From Lithodes maja (lineage: Eukaryota; Arthropoda; Malacostraca; Decapoda; Lithodidae): DNA of 64,000 bases. The notes beneath the pieces were generated by a model, which saw nothing but the letters and a program-made list of their open reading frames with translations, ran no database searches and had not been told where the DNA came from. Location: NCBI GenBank assembly GCA_037953745.1, contig JBAKBP010000686.1, positions 186,001 to 250,000 on the forward strand, given 5' to 3'. Shown piece by piece: positions 11,166 through 21,315 of the stretch; positions within the stretch are counted from its first letter, which is position 1; each line of letters begins with the position of its first letter. Both the position numbers and the translations under genes were made by a program.

Positions 11166-11718
11166 AACTAATTAACTTGGGCGGGTGCCCAACCCCGAAA
11201 AGGGTTGAAATAGAGGAGCTATCCCCCCGCCAAAGGCGGCTTTCTAGGGCCTTTCCTAGCTGATGCTGAGAGGATTGGGTTCTAGTCATGTGGTGATGGG
11301 CTGGTCTATCAGAGTGAGAACTGAGCAATCTCTGCCATATCCATAGCTTACTCTGACTGTTCCTTTTACTTATATATTTTCTAGATCTCAAGTGACGGCG
11401 TCTCTAATGTGGATTAACCTCCCAATCTACCAAGATTGGAAGCCAAAGCGTCACATTTTTCCCTTGACCCTCAACTTTCTCTTCACAATTGCTGAGGGAC
11501 ACAGGGCCCTGGGTGGGGCTTTGGTTTCCCGGGCATTTCCGCACCCTCCTCAGCTCCCCGCCATGGAGTGGCTTCGGTCACCCAGGCTTTATTGTGGTCG
11601 ACGGGGAGGGTTCTGTGGGGGCGCTCGGTTATGGCCTTGGCCTTGCTCGGGGCCTTGGGGCTGTTCGGCCAGGCAGCTTGGGGAACAACAACAACAACAA
11701 CAACAACTAATTAACTTG
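11166..11718 (+). mobile_element. LINE-tail or SINE-like retroinsertion with (AAC)n tail and 14-bp target-site duplication
   Basis: AACTAATTAACTTG is present at 11166-11179 and 11705-11718. The insert (11180-11704) ends in an (AAC)n run. Its last 120 bases read in one frame as L-W-G-R ... A-M-A-L-A ... GLFGQAAWG then poly-Thr, the same C-terminus as the LINE fragments at 13506 and 29376. The first part (GC-rich, hairpin-like near 11180-11232) matches nothing else here, so this may be a SINE that borrows the 3' end of that LINE. It interrupts the direct repeat of the element at 11710-13068. Confidence 0.85.
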
Positions 11719-11740
11719 CTCATGTAGTAATGTACACCCT

Positions 11741-12400
11741 ATGTGGTGGATTGTGTTCTTTTATTACATTTTCAAACAAATATTAGGAATTCCTATGGGT
11801 GGAAATGCTAGCCCTTTAATTGCAGACTTATTCTTGCTTGCTTTAGAATTTAAATATATAAAAGACTTAGTTGACAGTAGCAAGAAAAATAAAATCCCAG
11901 AAAAATTAGCACTTGCTAAACTGTTAAGTAATAATAGTAGATATATTGATGATATTCTTGTTTGCAATTTGTTAAATTTTAATCAAGTTGCTAAACTTAT
12001 TTACCCTAATTCTATTCCCCTCACACAATGTAACGTAAATTATAAAGTTGAAAATTTTCTTGATATAAATATAGAGATTGTTAATGAACAGTGCATACTT
12101 AAAGTATATCACAAAGTTGATGATTTTAATTTTAACGTAATAAACTTTCCTTTCCCTAGTAGTAATATCGATAGTAAAATAACTTATAATTGTTTTTATT
12201 CCCAATTAATAAGATTTTGTAAAATCTGCACTAAAGTAGATGACTTTTGGGCTAGAGCTAGGTTACTATACAGACTCTTAGTGGACAGAGGTTTTGAGGC
12301 AAGTAAATTGTTCCATAAATTTAATCTTTTTAGGGTCAATTATTGTGACTGTATTCTAAAATTTGACATCAATAATTTTAATCAAGCCTTTTTAACTTGA
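11741..12400 (+). pseudogene. reverse transcriptase fragment (GIPMG / RYIDDIL type), 5'-truncated
   Basis: This is the palm part of an RT that would copy the element's RNA. Motifs in order are GIPMGGNASPLIADLF (RT motif B region), RYIDDILV (catalytic motif C, two Asp), FLDINIEIV, then NVINFPFPSSNI and an aromatic-rich C-terminal part that ends at TGA 12398-12400. Fingers and motif A are missing, because the frame begins only about 10 codons before GIPMG, directly after the direct repeat. No GIY-YIG nuclease follows. The RYIDD plus FNF-NFP-SSNI pattern resembles an RT type common in aquatic invertebrates, which I place near Penelope-like elements with modest confidence. The flanking DNA is very AT-rich. 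Confidence 0.65.
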
Positions 12401-13080
12401 AGTTTCTTGTATAACCTCTGCTTACTTTTTGTCTGTATTTATTGTTTTTTGTCTGTATTTAGTGTTTATCTTTTTCTTTTTCTATTATTAATATTAATAT
12501 TGATGATTTTTTAAATTTATTGTTCTTGTTAAAAGAGTACTCTTTGTTTAAATCTGTTGTTACTTCATATTTTGCAATTATTTGTCTTTATATTATATGT
12601 ATTCATTGTCGATAGTATCAATTGCTTACTTTTGCGATTTCCTTAGTTTATTTGTGCTATAAATGTAGGTTATTTGTAGGGTAGTTATTGATAGGGGTCA
12701 CTTGAGGCATGCTATGCTTACAGGTACCTACCCGATAGCACTATCGTTAGTGAGTGCTGTACTGTATTTTATATATTATTTTGTAATAGTATAGATATCT
12801 TATCAATATTTGTATTTTGTACTATTGTTAATGTCTTGTCATGTTGCAAATTTGATTTTAAATAATATTTTGACATTTAACATTTAGTTTCTTTATTCAT
12901 GCAGAGTTTAGTAAAATTTGCCAGAACGTCCCGGACTACCCAAACTTGACTACTTCCTTTAACGTGACGATAGTGCGTTGTTATATGTGCGATTAGTTTG
13001 CTTGGGAAACAGATTAACTTGCTCATGTAGTAATGTACACCCTATGTGGTGGATTGTGTTCTTTTATTTAATAATTTTCA

Positions 13081-13320
13081 TTTTAGTAAGCGTTGTTTCC
13101 ACATAGCGATTTTGATAATTTAATTTGACTTTATATTGTCCTTGTCCCAATTTTGGTTTGTTTAGTTTGCAAGTTTTACATTTTAATTTCATAAATTTTA
13201 TTTTAGTAAGCGTTCTTTCCACATAGCGATTTTGATAATTTAATTTGACTTTATATTGTCCTTTTCCCAATTTTGGTTTGTTTAGTTTGCAAGTTTTACA
13301 TTTTAATTTTAATTAAAATA
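13081..13320 (-). repeat. 120-bp tandem repeat, two units, open as a 40-residue peptide repeat on the minus strand
   Basis: Units start at 13081 and 13201 with only a few differences. On the minus strand the period is three-fold (40 codons), and both units are open, encoding a Lys-rich peptide with a CKTC motif, GQGQYKV and YQNRYVE. A third open copy is at about 18520-18640 (plus strand) and ends in a stop right after KMKIIK, as the 13.1-kb array does. A decayed copy is at 14146-14238. Coding is uncertain, because low-GC repeats often stay open by chance. Confidence 0.75.
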
Positions 13321-13496
13321 TAATAAAAATATATATATAATAAATATTAGGACATATAATATAATAGTTTTTAGTGTACAGTAAACCTTATACTGTCCAC
13401 AGAAAAGAAGCTGCATGCACTGTCTCAGCAAATACACTAGAAGTCAATTCTACACCTTAGGGTAACAGCTTCAAAGGAAAACTAAATCGTCACACT

Positions 13497-13959
13497 AACT
13501 AAATCACACACAATTATTGTCCTCTCTCCCTCCCTGCCCACCCCGAACCAACTTCCAGAAGCACATCCATACTCATATCTCTCACCGATCCATCCACTCA
13601 CTCACAGACAACACGCAGCTGCATGCACGACCTCCCGAAATCCATCCTTCCGAATCCTCCCTTCCTCGCGAGGAAAGAGTCCACCTGGCCAGGCTGAGAT
13701 GCGGACACCATCCAGCTCTCCTGAGCTATCAGAAGAGACTGGATGACTCCGTTGTCGACGCCTGCCCGGGATGTAACACAGCACTCCATACCATTAAACA
13801 CATCATAGAAGACTGCATTTCACACAACCACTTACGCCAACAACACAATCTACACTCAATGAGAGCTCTGTGGGAAAGCCCGATCGTGGCCATGGCCTTT
13901 CTCAGGGACTCTGGGCTGTTCGGCCAGGCAGCTTGGGGAACAACAACAACAACTAAATC
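13497..13959 (+). mobile_element. 5'-truncated LINE tail with 9-bp target-site duplication
   Basis: AACTAAATC flanks the insert at 13497-13505 and 13951-13959. The insert (13506-13950) is the 3' end of the LINE family at 29376-30600. Its frame (517 offset, 13517-13999) encodes a C-terminal Cys/His segment (CPGCNTALHTIKHIIEDC) and ends GLFGQAAWG plus poly-Thr from the (AAC)n tail. It is about 80-90 percent alike to the 30-kb copy by eye. Confidence 0.85.
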
Positions 13960-14145
13960 TTCAGGAGAGTCTTTGTCCTGTTCCCAATTATCTTGCTGAA
14001 GATAAGTTAGTCATCATAAACCATATATAAACAAGCGTAAGGTATTAATGAAATGACTGATATAAGACTGTTGATGCACCATATTTTCAAAATATTTTGA
14101 TAATACCTGTAATAAGTATTTTTTTAAGGAATTGAATATAATTAT

Positions 14146-14238
14146 AATGTAAAACTTGCAAAATAAAAAAAATAAAACTTATACGAACACAGTAAAACGA
14201 CAACACAACTTATAAAAATCGCTATGTGGAAACAACGC
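14146..14238 (-). repeat. inverted copy of the 11.7-13.3 kb retroelement, left piece
   Basis: It contains the reverse of the 120-bp unit (TCGCTATGTGGAAACAACGCTT). It continues at 15499 on the far side of the TTAA elements; joining 14238 and 15499 across one TTAA restores the order seen at 18600-18650. Confidence 0.7.
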
Positions 14239-15498
14239 TTAACCTAACAAGTGCGCATGGGGGTAATTGAAAACGTCCCCCTGTGCTGACGTATTTGAGG
14301 TGTTTCCGTCACTAAAATATTCATTGTACCATTAATAGCATTAATAATTATCCATATGCGCCTATTATGGGTTGATTATAAAGGTATTAACCTGAAACAA
14401 CAATAAAACGAGTGAAAACAGCGTTTGGATGGTCAAAATCGGAGATATAGCCCGCGAGTTGTATAATGTATGGGTGAGGCAAACTGCTTTCCCGCCAATT
14501 TCCCCCAAGGCCACTGAGACACAGTCGATCGATACTCTCTCTCTCTCTCTTGCACTCGCTTGCCATCAGTGATGACAACACCCTGCTTGCAACTCGCTAA
14601 TGTTAGCACGAAAATATACCTCAGAATAAGGGAATAATAGGGAAAATAGGTGATAACTGAAGGAGAGGAGGAAAGTGGGGAAGGAGGGGAGGTAGAGGAC
14701 TGAGATTTTGCATGGCCCAGGGGCCAAAAAAAAATAAAAAAATAAAAATAAAAAAAATATTTTGTTTTCGATGTCAAAAGTTGATTTTTTATTTTACTTA
14801 CTCTCAAGAGTCTTCCCGCAGTCCGCCGGGGGAACTCTTAACCTAACAAGTGCGCATGGGGTTAATTGGAAACGTCCCCCTGTGCTGACGTATTTGAGGT
14901 GTTTCCGTCACTAAAATATTCATTGTACCATTAATAGCATTAATAATTATCCATATGCGCCTATTATGGGTTGATTATAAAGGTATTAACCTGAAACAAC
15001 AATAAAACGAGTGAAAACAGCGTTTGGATGGTCAAAATCGGAGATATAGCCCGCGAGTTGTATAATGTATGGGTGAGGCAAACTGCTTTCCCGCCAATTT
15101 CCCCCAAGGCCACTGAGACACAGTCGATCGATACTCTCTCTCTCTCTCTTGCACTCGCTTGCCATCAGTGATGACAACACCCTGCTTGCAACTCGCTAAT
15201 GTTAGCACGAAAATATACCTCAGAATAAGGGAATAATAGGGAAAATAGGTGATAACTGAAGGAGAGGAGGAAAGTGGGGAAGGAGGGGAGGTAGAGGACT
15301 GAGATTTTGCATGGCCCAGGGGCCAAAAAAAAATAAAAAAATAAAAATTTTTTTTTTTTTTTTTTTTTTTTTTCGATGTCAAAAGTTGATTTTTTGTTTT
15401 ACTTACTCTCAAGAGTCTTCCCGCAGTCCGCCGGGGGAACTCTTAAGAGTCTCCCCGCAGTTCCCGGGTTAAGAGTCTCCCGGCAGCTCCCGGGTTAA
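14239..15498 (+). mobile_element. TTAA-flanked non-autonomous element, outer copy, with a second copy nested in it
   Basis: The outer copy starts at TTAA 14239-14242 (then CCTAACAAGTGCGCATGGGGG) and ends with CAGCTCCCGGG-TTAA (15495-15498). It is interrupted at its own internal TTAA (14838-14841, within CTCTTAAGAG) by the inner copy. After the inner copy ends at 15472, the outer copy resumes with GAGTCTCCCGGCAG. Unit length is about 625 bp. It has no coding capacity: the (CT)n tract and A/T-rich linker only give chance frames. The TTAA target suggests mobilisation by a piggyBac-type transposase, although its ends do not match the piggyBac at 1-4086. Confidence 0.88.
14838..15472 (+). mobile_element. 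TTAA-flanked element, inner nested copy
   Basis: It runs from TTAA 14838-14841 to TTAA 15469-15472 and is nearly identical to the outer copy. The main difference is the length of the A/T homopolymer linker near 15330-15373. Confidence 0.88.
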
Positions 15499-15640
15499 GT
15501 AAAACAATAATTTATAAATAAAAGGACACAATCCACCACATAGGGTGTACATTACTACATGAGTAAGTTAATCTGTTTCCCAAGCAAACTAATCGCACAC
15601 ATAACCACGCACTATGGTCACGTTCAAGGAATTATTCAAT
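15499..15640 (-). repeat. inverted copy of the 11.7-13.3 kb retroelement, right piece
   Basis: It is the reverse complement of about 12955-13075, including the 56-base direct repeat (ACATAGGGTGTACATTACTA). Confidence 0.8.
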
Positions 15641-16210
15641 TTGGGAAGTCATTTTAGATACACATGTCCAAAGGACAATAATTAGTGTCTTTGGAATTTA
15701 TGAATTTTTCTTAGTTTCAGGACAATGTTTTCTCTTGGAAGAAGATGAACATGGATGCTACTCAGCCCTACTTGTACCTATCCAACACAGACAAAAAAAC
15801 AATCTGATTACATACAAGCATACAACTTTGATTTCGGATAGCATTCTTGATCAACCTTTAGGCTACATGATAAAATTGCTTGTAACTACATACTGTAGAG
15901 GATACAAACTAATGACAATATTTCAATTAACCAGGTAGATCTCAGCCCAGCAGCCAATCATGTGACAGTAGGGCAGGCACAGCTCTTGCAAGGGTAAAAG
16001 TATGTGCGTGGTTTACTGATATTTCAGGAAGGAATGCACTTTAGACCACCAAGGACATACTGTATTACTAACATCACTCTCCACAGTCCACATAATAAAG
16101 TAGGGTACCGTACATACTTTGCCTGATTTAACTTACAGTATGTATTGCTATGGAACGGCTACCGGTTATTGTCTTTGTTTCTTCCATTCAAGTTTCAAGA
16201 TATTCATTGA
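15641..16210. other. no gene seen; probable 3' flank of the GTPase gene
   Basis: No ORF is recognised. The region is directly downstream of the minus-strand GTPase stop codon and presumably holds its 3' UTR. I found no clear AATAAA on the minus strand. Confidence 0.4.
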
Positions 16211-18138
16211 TTAATGCTCGAGAGGAATGTTCTCTAAGAGCTTCATTACCAAGCTGCTGTGCTTGCCCACTTCTGCAGCATCACACCCTCTCAACTTCAC
16301 AGCAGCTTTTTTCAGAAGCTGCAGAACATCTATTGCATGGTGAATATGATCTGGATGCCCTAGCCTCACTTCTGCTATTACTTGGTCAAAATGGTCTTGA
16401 ATATTTTGTTTCTCTTGCATGGGTGTAAGGTCCTGAATTTTCTTGAATCGAAAGATCAGGAGCAAGACATCTTGAGCTATTTGCATTTTCTTGTTCTGAA
16501 TCTTCTGTCTTCCACTTACTATTTTGGCCATGGCATCTGTTTTCTTAGACACGGCAACATCAAAGAGTTCTTTTACTTCATCGTTAATTATAATTTCCAT
16601 TTCATTACGCACTATTATTCGTTCATTTTCCTTCAAATGTTGTGAGAGTGAATGCAAACAGCCATGCTCGCCACACACATCCCCGCGACCTTTAAAGCTA
16701 CAAGCAGTATGAGCCAACAGCTTACCACATGCTGCTCCAGCAACCATACCTATGGTTATCCCCACCATACCTCCAACTATAATTCCAGGCATTCCCCCCA
16801 CTGCCCCAGCCTCAGCACCTGCCACGGTTCCTCCAAGTGCCCGGGTCACAAAACTACCCACTGAAGATGCGAGCCCAGACGATGCAGCAGCTCTTGTGGC
16901 TACAGTGTTGATAGTGGCTTGTGTAGCAGCAGCACCTGCAGCAGACCCTCCCAAAACTCCTGCCATGCCCCCTATGATACCAGCATTTTCAGAGTCCTTC
17001 TCAGGAGGACATGGGAATATACAGGTCTGGTCACACTGAGGACAGTTATGTGCATGGAATCCATCCTCGATGCTCATTCTGCTCTTCTTTTGACGAGGTC
17101 TCTCCTGTCGCCAATCTTTGTTACGAGCTTCTTGTAATTCGTATTTGATCAGTTTCTTCTTATTCATCTCTAATGCTGTCAAGAGCCTGGCTAATTCCTC
17201 AACCTGTACCTTCAGCAACTTCAAAGATTTATCCAATAGTTTCTTCTCACGCAGAACTTTGACACTAACTGACGGTGAATTGGAAAGTGCAGAGAAAAAT
17301 TTACTGTACTGATCTATCATATTATCCCATCTGTAGCCTAAGACAGCAATGTCCCTCTGGCGTACACTCTCCCTCTGCATGTTGGGAGAGTAGAGGACGC
17401 CATTATCAAACTCAAACATTTCCATGAAGTGTACGCCTGCATTCCTAACAATCTGGTCAACCATTGGTTTTTCAGAGGCGAATGTGGCAAAAAGGTTAGT
17501 GATTTCTGGAACACAGTTTCCTAGCAACTGCATTATTTCATGTAATACATCTTTCTGAAATGAGAAATCCCTGTTTGTACATGCTTTTGCAGCAAGGCCA
17601 ATGCAGTGGATCTCATCAATACCATAATCAGAGGTGAGGAAAGATTCCAGGTGACTCATAACATTTTCTTGTTGTTGTGTGCCTCTTGTATCAGCCAGGC
17701 CTGGAGTGTCAATCACTACAATGTTACAGTCATGTCTCATCCCTTCCTTGTGATAGATAACATACATAGTGATGAAATCTGTCTGACTCTCAGTTTCTAT
17801 ACGGTGACCCCCAGCAATCTGTTCCTTTACATGCAAGCGGTAATTATCCTGAAACTTGACTCCGTACAGGTAATTAATGATGGCATTAACTGTTGTGGTC
17901 TTGCCTGCTCCTGTCTCTCCCAGCAGCAGAACGCACTTGGTTGGTTTGTTGGTGGGAGTTCCGATGCTGAGAAGTTGTGTCTTGTTTGCCTCATCTTGCT
18001 TCTCAACAACAGTCTGCACAAGGTATTTCCTGGGCCCCTCTTCATCATCGTAGGTCATCTCTCCTTCTACCAAGCTGCTCGCCTGCATATCCTCCTCCTC
18101 CTCCTTCTCCATATTTTCATTAGATGGTTCACTGATCC
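16211..18138 (-). CDS. AIG1/GIMAP-like P-loop GTPase with glycine-rich hydrophobic domain, last exon
   Basis: The frame is 633 codons from ATG 18112, open for 8 more codons upstream to a strong splice acceptor (TTATTTTCAG ending at 18139), so this is the 3' exon of a longer gene. A P-loop GETGAGKTT at residues 65-73 and a G3 motif DTPGLADTRG at 135-144 show a GTPase of the AIG1 type. No canonical NKxD is seen. Residues about 285-335 are charged and helical, likely a coiled coil. A cysteine cluster (CPQCDQTCIFPC, 357-368) precedes a Gly/Ala-rich hydrophobic stretch (377-466, glycine-zipper-like, probably membrane-inserting), then more cysteines (471-485) and a helical C-terminus. GIMAP-type proteins act in immune cells on membranes; a role in innate immunity is an inference. 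It is intact and surrounded by transposons. Confidence 0.85.
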
Positions 18139-18161
18139 CTGAAAATAAAATAATTGAATTA

Positions 18162-18373
18162 TAGGTAGCATCAGCGAACTTGACAATAATCTTGACCCCT
18201 TAACTTCTTATAACTCAAAATAAATGAAAAGCAATCGGGCTGATGTTTCTATCATTTGAGAAGAGTCCAACAGGAAATAGGTGTGGATATTTACAACCAG
18301 TTTGCTCAAGGTCCTTTTGAGTTACAGAGAGGTCAGGGATCAAGATTATTGTCAAGTTCGTTGGCGCTACCTA
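18162..18373. mobile_element. foldback MITE, TA-flanked, family copy 2, in the GTPase intron
   Basis: It is the same family as 9132-9329. It is bounded by TA at 18162-18163 and 18372-18373, with arms GGTAGCATCAGCGAACTTGAC and its complement GTTGGCGCTACC. It starts about 22 bases upstream (on the gene's strand) of the splice acceptor, so it takes up the branch-point neighbourhood. Confidence 0.85.
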
Positions 18374-18514
18374 TAGTATCTAGCAGGTACAGTAATTGGG
18401 AATACTGAACTGTACCGGTATACATTTATTCACTAGCCTACAGTATTATGGTTGAGTCAAAATGGGTAATATACTGTAGGCTAATTAGAACACAAACCAA
18501 TAAAAACGTTAAAT

Positions 18515-18655
18515 CCTAAATTAAAATGTAAAACTTGCAAACTAAACAAACCAAAATTGGGACAAGGACAATATAAAGTCAAATTAAATTATCAAAATCG
18601 CTATGTGGAAACAACGCTTACTAAAATGAAAATTATTAAATAAAAGAACACAATT
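18515..18655 (-). repeat. copy of the 120-bp module of the 11.7-13.3 kb retroelement, inverted
   Basis: The sequence from AAAATGTAAAACTTGCAAAC to AAAAGAACACAAT is the reverse complement of 13070-13310 (one unit). On the plus strand it is open as the same 40-residue peptide. Confidence 0.75.
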
Positions 18656-18933
18656 TAGTTAATTAGAATAATAAATTCAGCATAAAAAAAATACGGTAAT
18701 ATCAATATGATAGGTAACACACATTTTGACACTAAAGTTTAAGAATTTAATGCTAGTCAATTTGTTTGTGGGCAATTTTTTTTCAACCATTCTATACCGT
18801 ACTGTATTCTTGTTTTCCTGGTTTTATAATAGTATTCACCTTATAAAAACTCATCAACTGTACAGTACTCACCTTCAACAAATGTAAGTGCATTTTTTAG
18901 TTTCATTATCATCTACCATTCTTTATTATTTTC

Positions 18934-19735
18934 TATCTATCTATCTATCTATCTATTGCCTGACGCCGTGATCCCCGAGGGGGTGGCCACGAACGTATCG
19001 CCCCAATGCACCTCTGTCTTTTGCTAATATACTTGGAACCGTGTGTGAGAAATGGAACCTGAAAGTAAATGCGGGGAAGAGTAAGGTTATGGTTTTTGAA
19101 AGGGGTGCAGTCACCGAGTGTGAGGTGAGGTTGAATGATCAGGTTATGGAGAATGTCAGCTCATATAAGTACAATATTTGGGCAGTGTATTGAGTAAAGA
19201 AAAGGAGCATGGAGGATGAAGTGCGGGAGAGGGTGCAACAAGGGAAGAGGGTTGTAGGAATGCTGAAAAGAGTGACCAGGATTACAGGAATAGGGTGGTC
19301 AGCAATAATGCATGGAAGTAAAGAAGTCCTTGCACGATAGTGTGGTAATCCCGACATTGACGTACGGGAGTGAAGCATGGATGGTGGACCGAGACATGAG
19401 GGACATCTCGTTAGACAACTTCAAGAGAGCCCTAGATGTCGAACTGCAAAAAGTGCCAGACGAGCCCATCCTCGCAAGGGAGCGAGCTGTCGCTTCAAAC
19501 AGTCTACTGCACCAAATCACCACCCATAACGAGGGGCGTCGCGCTCCTTGGTGCCGCTAGAAGAGTGGCGAACACATCAAAAGGTAAGGTGATGGACATT
19601 GTTGGAGAGGCACAAATCAAGAATGAGAGAGATGGAAATGAGTTACCGGTACTTGAGAAGTGCATATGGAATTACATGGAGAGATAGACAGACGAATGAG
19701 GAGGTAAGAGAGCAGTGTGGTGTGGATGTCACAAT
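18934..19735 (-). pseudogene. truncated RTE-like LINE copy with 5' inversion
   Basis: (TCTA)n at 18934-18958 is the reversed tail. It is followed by about 60 bases of the 3' end on the minus strand (TTGCCTGACGCCGTGATCCC, compare 51286-51350 reversed). From about 19024 the orientation flips: the plus strand carries the part corresponding to 50610-51060 (CEKWNLKVNAGKSKVMVF, LHDSVVIPTLTYGSEAWM). A 3' piece in one direction and an internal piece inverted is the twin-priming signature of LINE insertion. It is interrupted by a second LINE tail at 19382-19591. Confidence 0.75.
19377..19596 (+). mobile_element. short LINE 3' tail nested in the RTE-like copy, 5-bp duplication
   Basis: ATGGA is at 19377-19381 and 19592-19596. 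The insert encodes DMRDISLDNFKRALD ... EGRRAP-CR-stop, the C-terminus of a CR1/Jockey-group LINE, and ends in an AAGGT-type tail. The same tail is at 22565-22916 in reverse. Without the insert the RTE frame continues (SEAW then VERHKSRMR). Confidence 0.75.
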
Positions 19736-20015
19736 TAACAGGCGGGATCAAGAATGTGCAAACCGCAGCGAAAGGCTCCTTCTATGATACCAAAATTTAA
19801 AATTATAGACTACAATTTATCAAAATCCTAAAGCTTAGTCAGTAACATATTATCTAGCCTATAAAACAAAAAGGTGCAGGTTTAATATAGTAGTGCGCCA
19901 ATTTGGAGAGTTCGGTACGTCGCTTTGTTCTGGTTCTGGTTCTGGTTGTGTGAGGGCCCCCTGGTGAAAAACACCTGCTTGGCCCTGTAAGACAGGTTGT
20001 CAGAGGGATATTAGA

Positions 20016-20900
20016 CTATGGCAACAATACCCATTGCCAATAGGTAGACACACAATAATCTTGATAGGCGATTTTCAAATTTTCATCCGCAGTCCCCGTC
20101 CCCAGAAGAACCTTCAGTTCAAAGTCACGAACTTGTAGACGCCGAACACGCTCTTGAAGTAGTTGACGTTGGCTGTAGAACCGGGGGCACTCCTCCAAAA
20201 GATGTTACGGTGTTTCTGGGAGCCGACACCAACGGCAGTCCGGGCACCGCAGCATCCGGAGACGACAGAGATGAGACGACAATGCAGTGTGTCCTATGCG
20301 GAGCCTCGTGAGAGCGACGTCGATTTTTCGCAGGGGGTGTCGGCCCCAAGGCTGAGGACTTGAATCAGTATGGCAGGAACCCAGAGACGTACCCCGTAGA
20401 AGCGGGAACAGTTCAAAATCCCACTGACGTCGGCAGGCCTTCCTGACAGTAGAGGCCAGAGTCCGCAGATCCTCTTGGATGAGTACAGTATTCCTAGACG
20501 AGTGTGCCAGCTTTGCCGCACAGTCGGCCACCACATTACCACGAATGCCGGCATGAGACGGCACCCACTGGAGGAAAACCATCCAGGCCGGGTCCAGGTA
20601 CTGTTGCAGGAGGCCCTGGATCTTGAACACAAGTGGAGCATATGTCGATGGTCTGTCAGAGAGGGAGTCGGTAAAGATCACCACTTGTTGAGGCTGCAGA
20701 TGAGTTCTCACAAAGACCAGAGCACGATAGATGGCAAAGAGCTTCGCCGCTATGATAGGGTGGGGCCCATGAATACTCCAGGTTTGGCAGATGGAGAGGT
20801 CTTCATAGTACACGGCGGCTGACAGAGAAGTCGGGGGCACGAAAGACCCATCCGTGTATACTGTATATTGAAATAGCCAATGATGCTGTCAACTCTGCGA
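20016..20900 (-). pseudogene. RNase H domain and C-terminal zinc knuckle of LINE copy A
   Basis: The RNase H domain removes the RNA template strand in this LINE group (I/R1/Loa-like). The frame 20205-20840 shows IIAAKLFAIYRAL, VVIFTDSLS and VPSHAGIRGN-VADCAAK. These match the core (E..A, TDS, WVPSH.GI.GN..AD), with the usual Glu of motif two replaced by Lys. The terminal cysteine motif (CPDCRWCRLPETP) follows. A deletion removes part of the domain after TDS compared with copy B (31214-32218). Frameshifts separate the frames. Confidence 0.8.
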
Positions 20901-21315
20901 AGTATGCACTGGCCTGTCCAGCGTCAGTCGATTTCTTGAACCCAGGGCTGAAGATGGTCAGGACACGCGCAGAGAGATCAATCCAAGGGGCAACGTGATA
21001 CCCAGACGCCTGTAGTGGAGGAGACTGCGCACCAAAAAAGGGCCAACGCCGCTTCACCGGCCATGATGGATCATCTCGTGCGACTCCTGAGGAGGCATGT
21101 AGTAACGCCAGCGGACGGGTCACAGAGTACGCGGCCACACGCTGCGCCCACTTGCAGTCTGCAACCACCCTCGTCCAGCGGAGAGGCAACAGTCCTGACT
21201 CGGCCATGAGCGATACTGTTGGGGATGAGCAAAACGCTCCTAAAGCGATGCATAGGGCAGCGTTTTTTAATGGGGTCCAATCGCTTGAGTATAGAATCCG
21301 ATGCCGATCCATACA

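Larger units (their letters stand above)
11710..13320 (+). mobile_element. Penelope-like or related retroelement: direct repeats, RT fragment and 120-bp tandem repeat
   Basis: A 56-base direct repeat (starts ATTAACTTGCTCATGTAGTA) is identical at 11710-11765 and 13013-13068 and brackets a 5'-truncated RT frame. Downstream of the second copy are two 120-bp repeats. Direct repeats joined to a truncated body are typical of Penelope-like elements, but the family call is an inference. The same modules recur inverted at 14146-14238 plus 15499-15640, and at about 18515-18655. Confidence 0.6.

Noticed and set aside
14387..15412. Small minus-strand ORFs (64 and about 125 codons) repeated in every TTAA element copy
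   Set aside because: They are identical because the elements are identical. They run through (CT)n and A/T homopolymer tracts, change length with the tract and show no domain.
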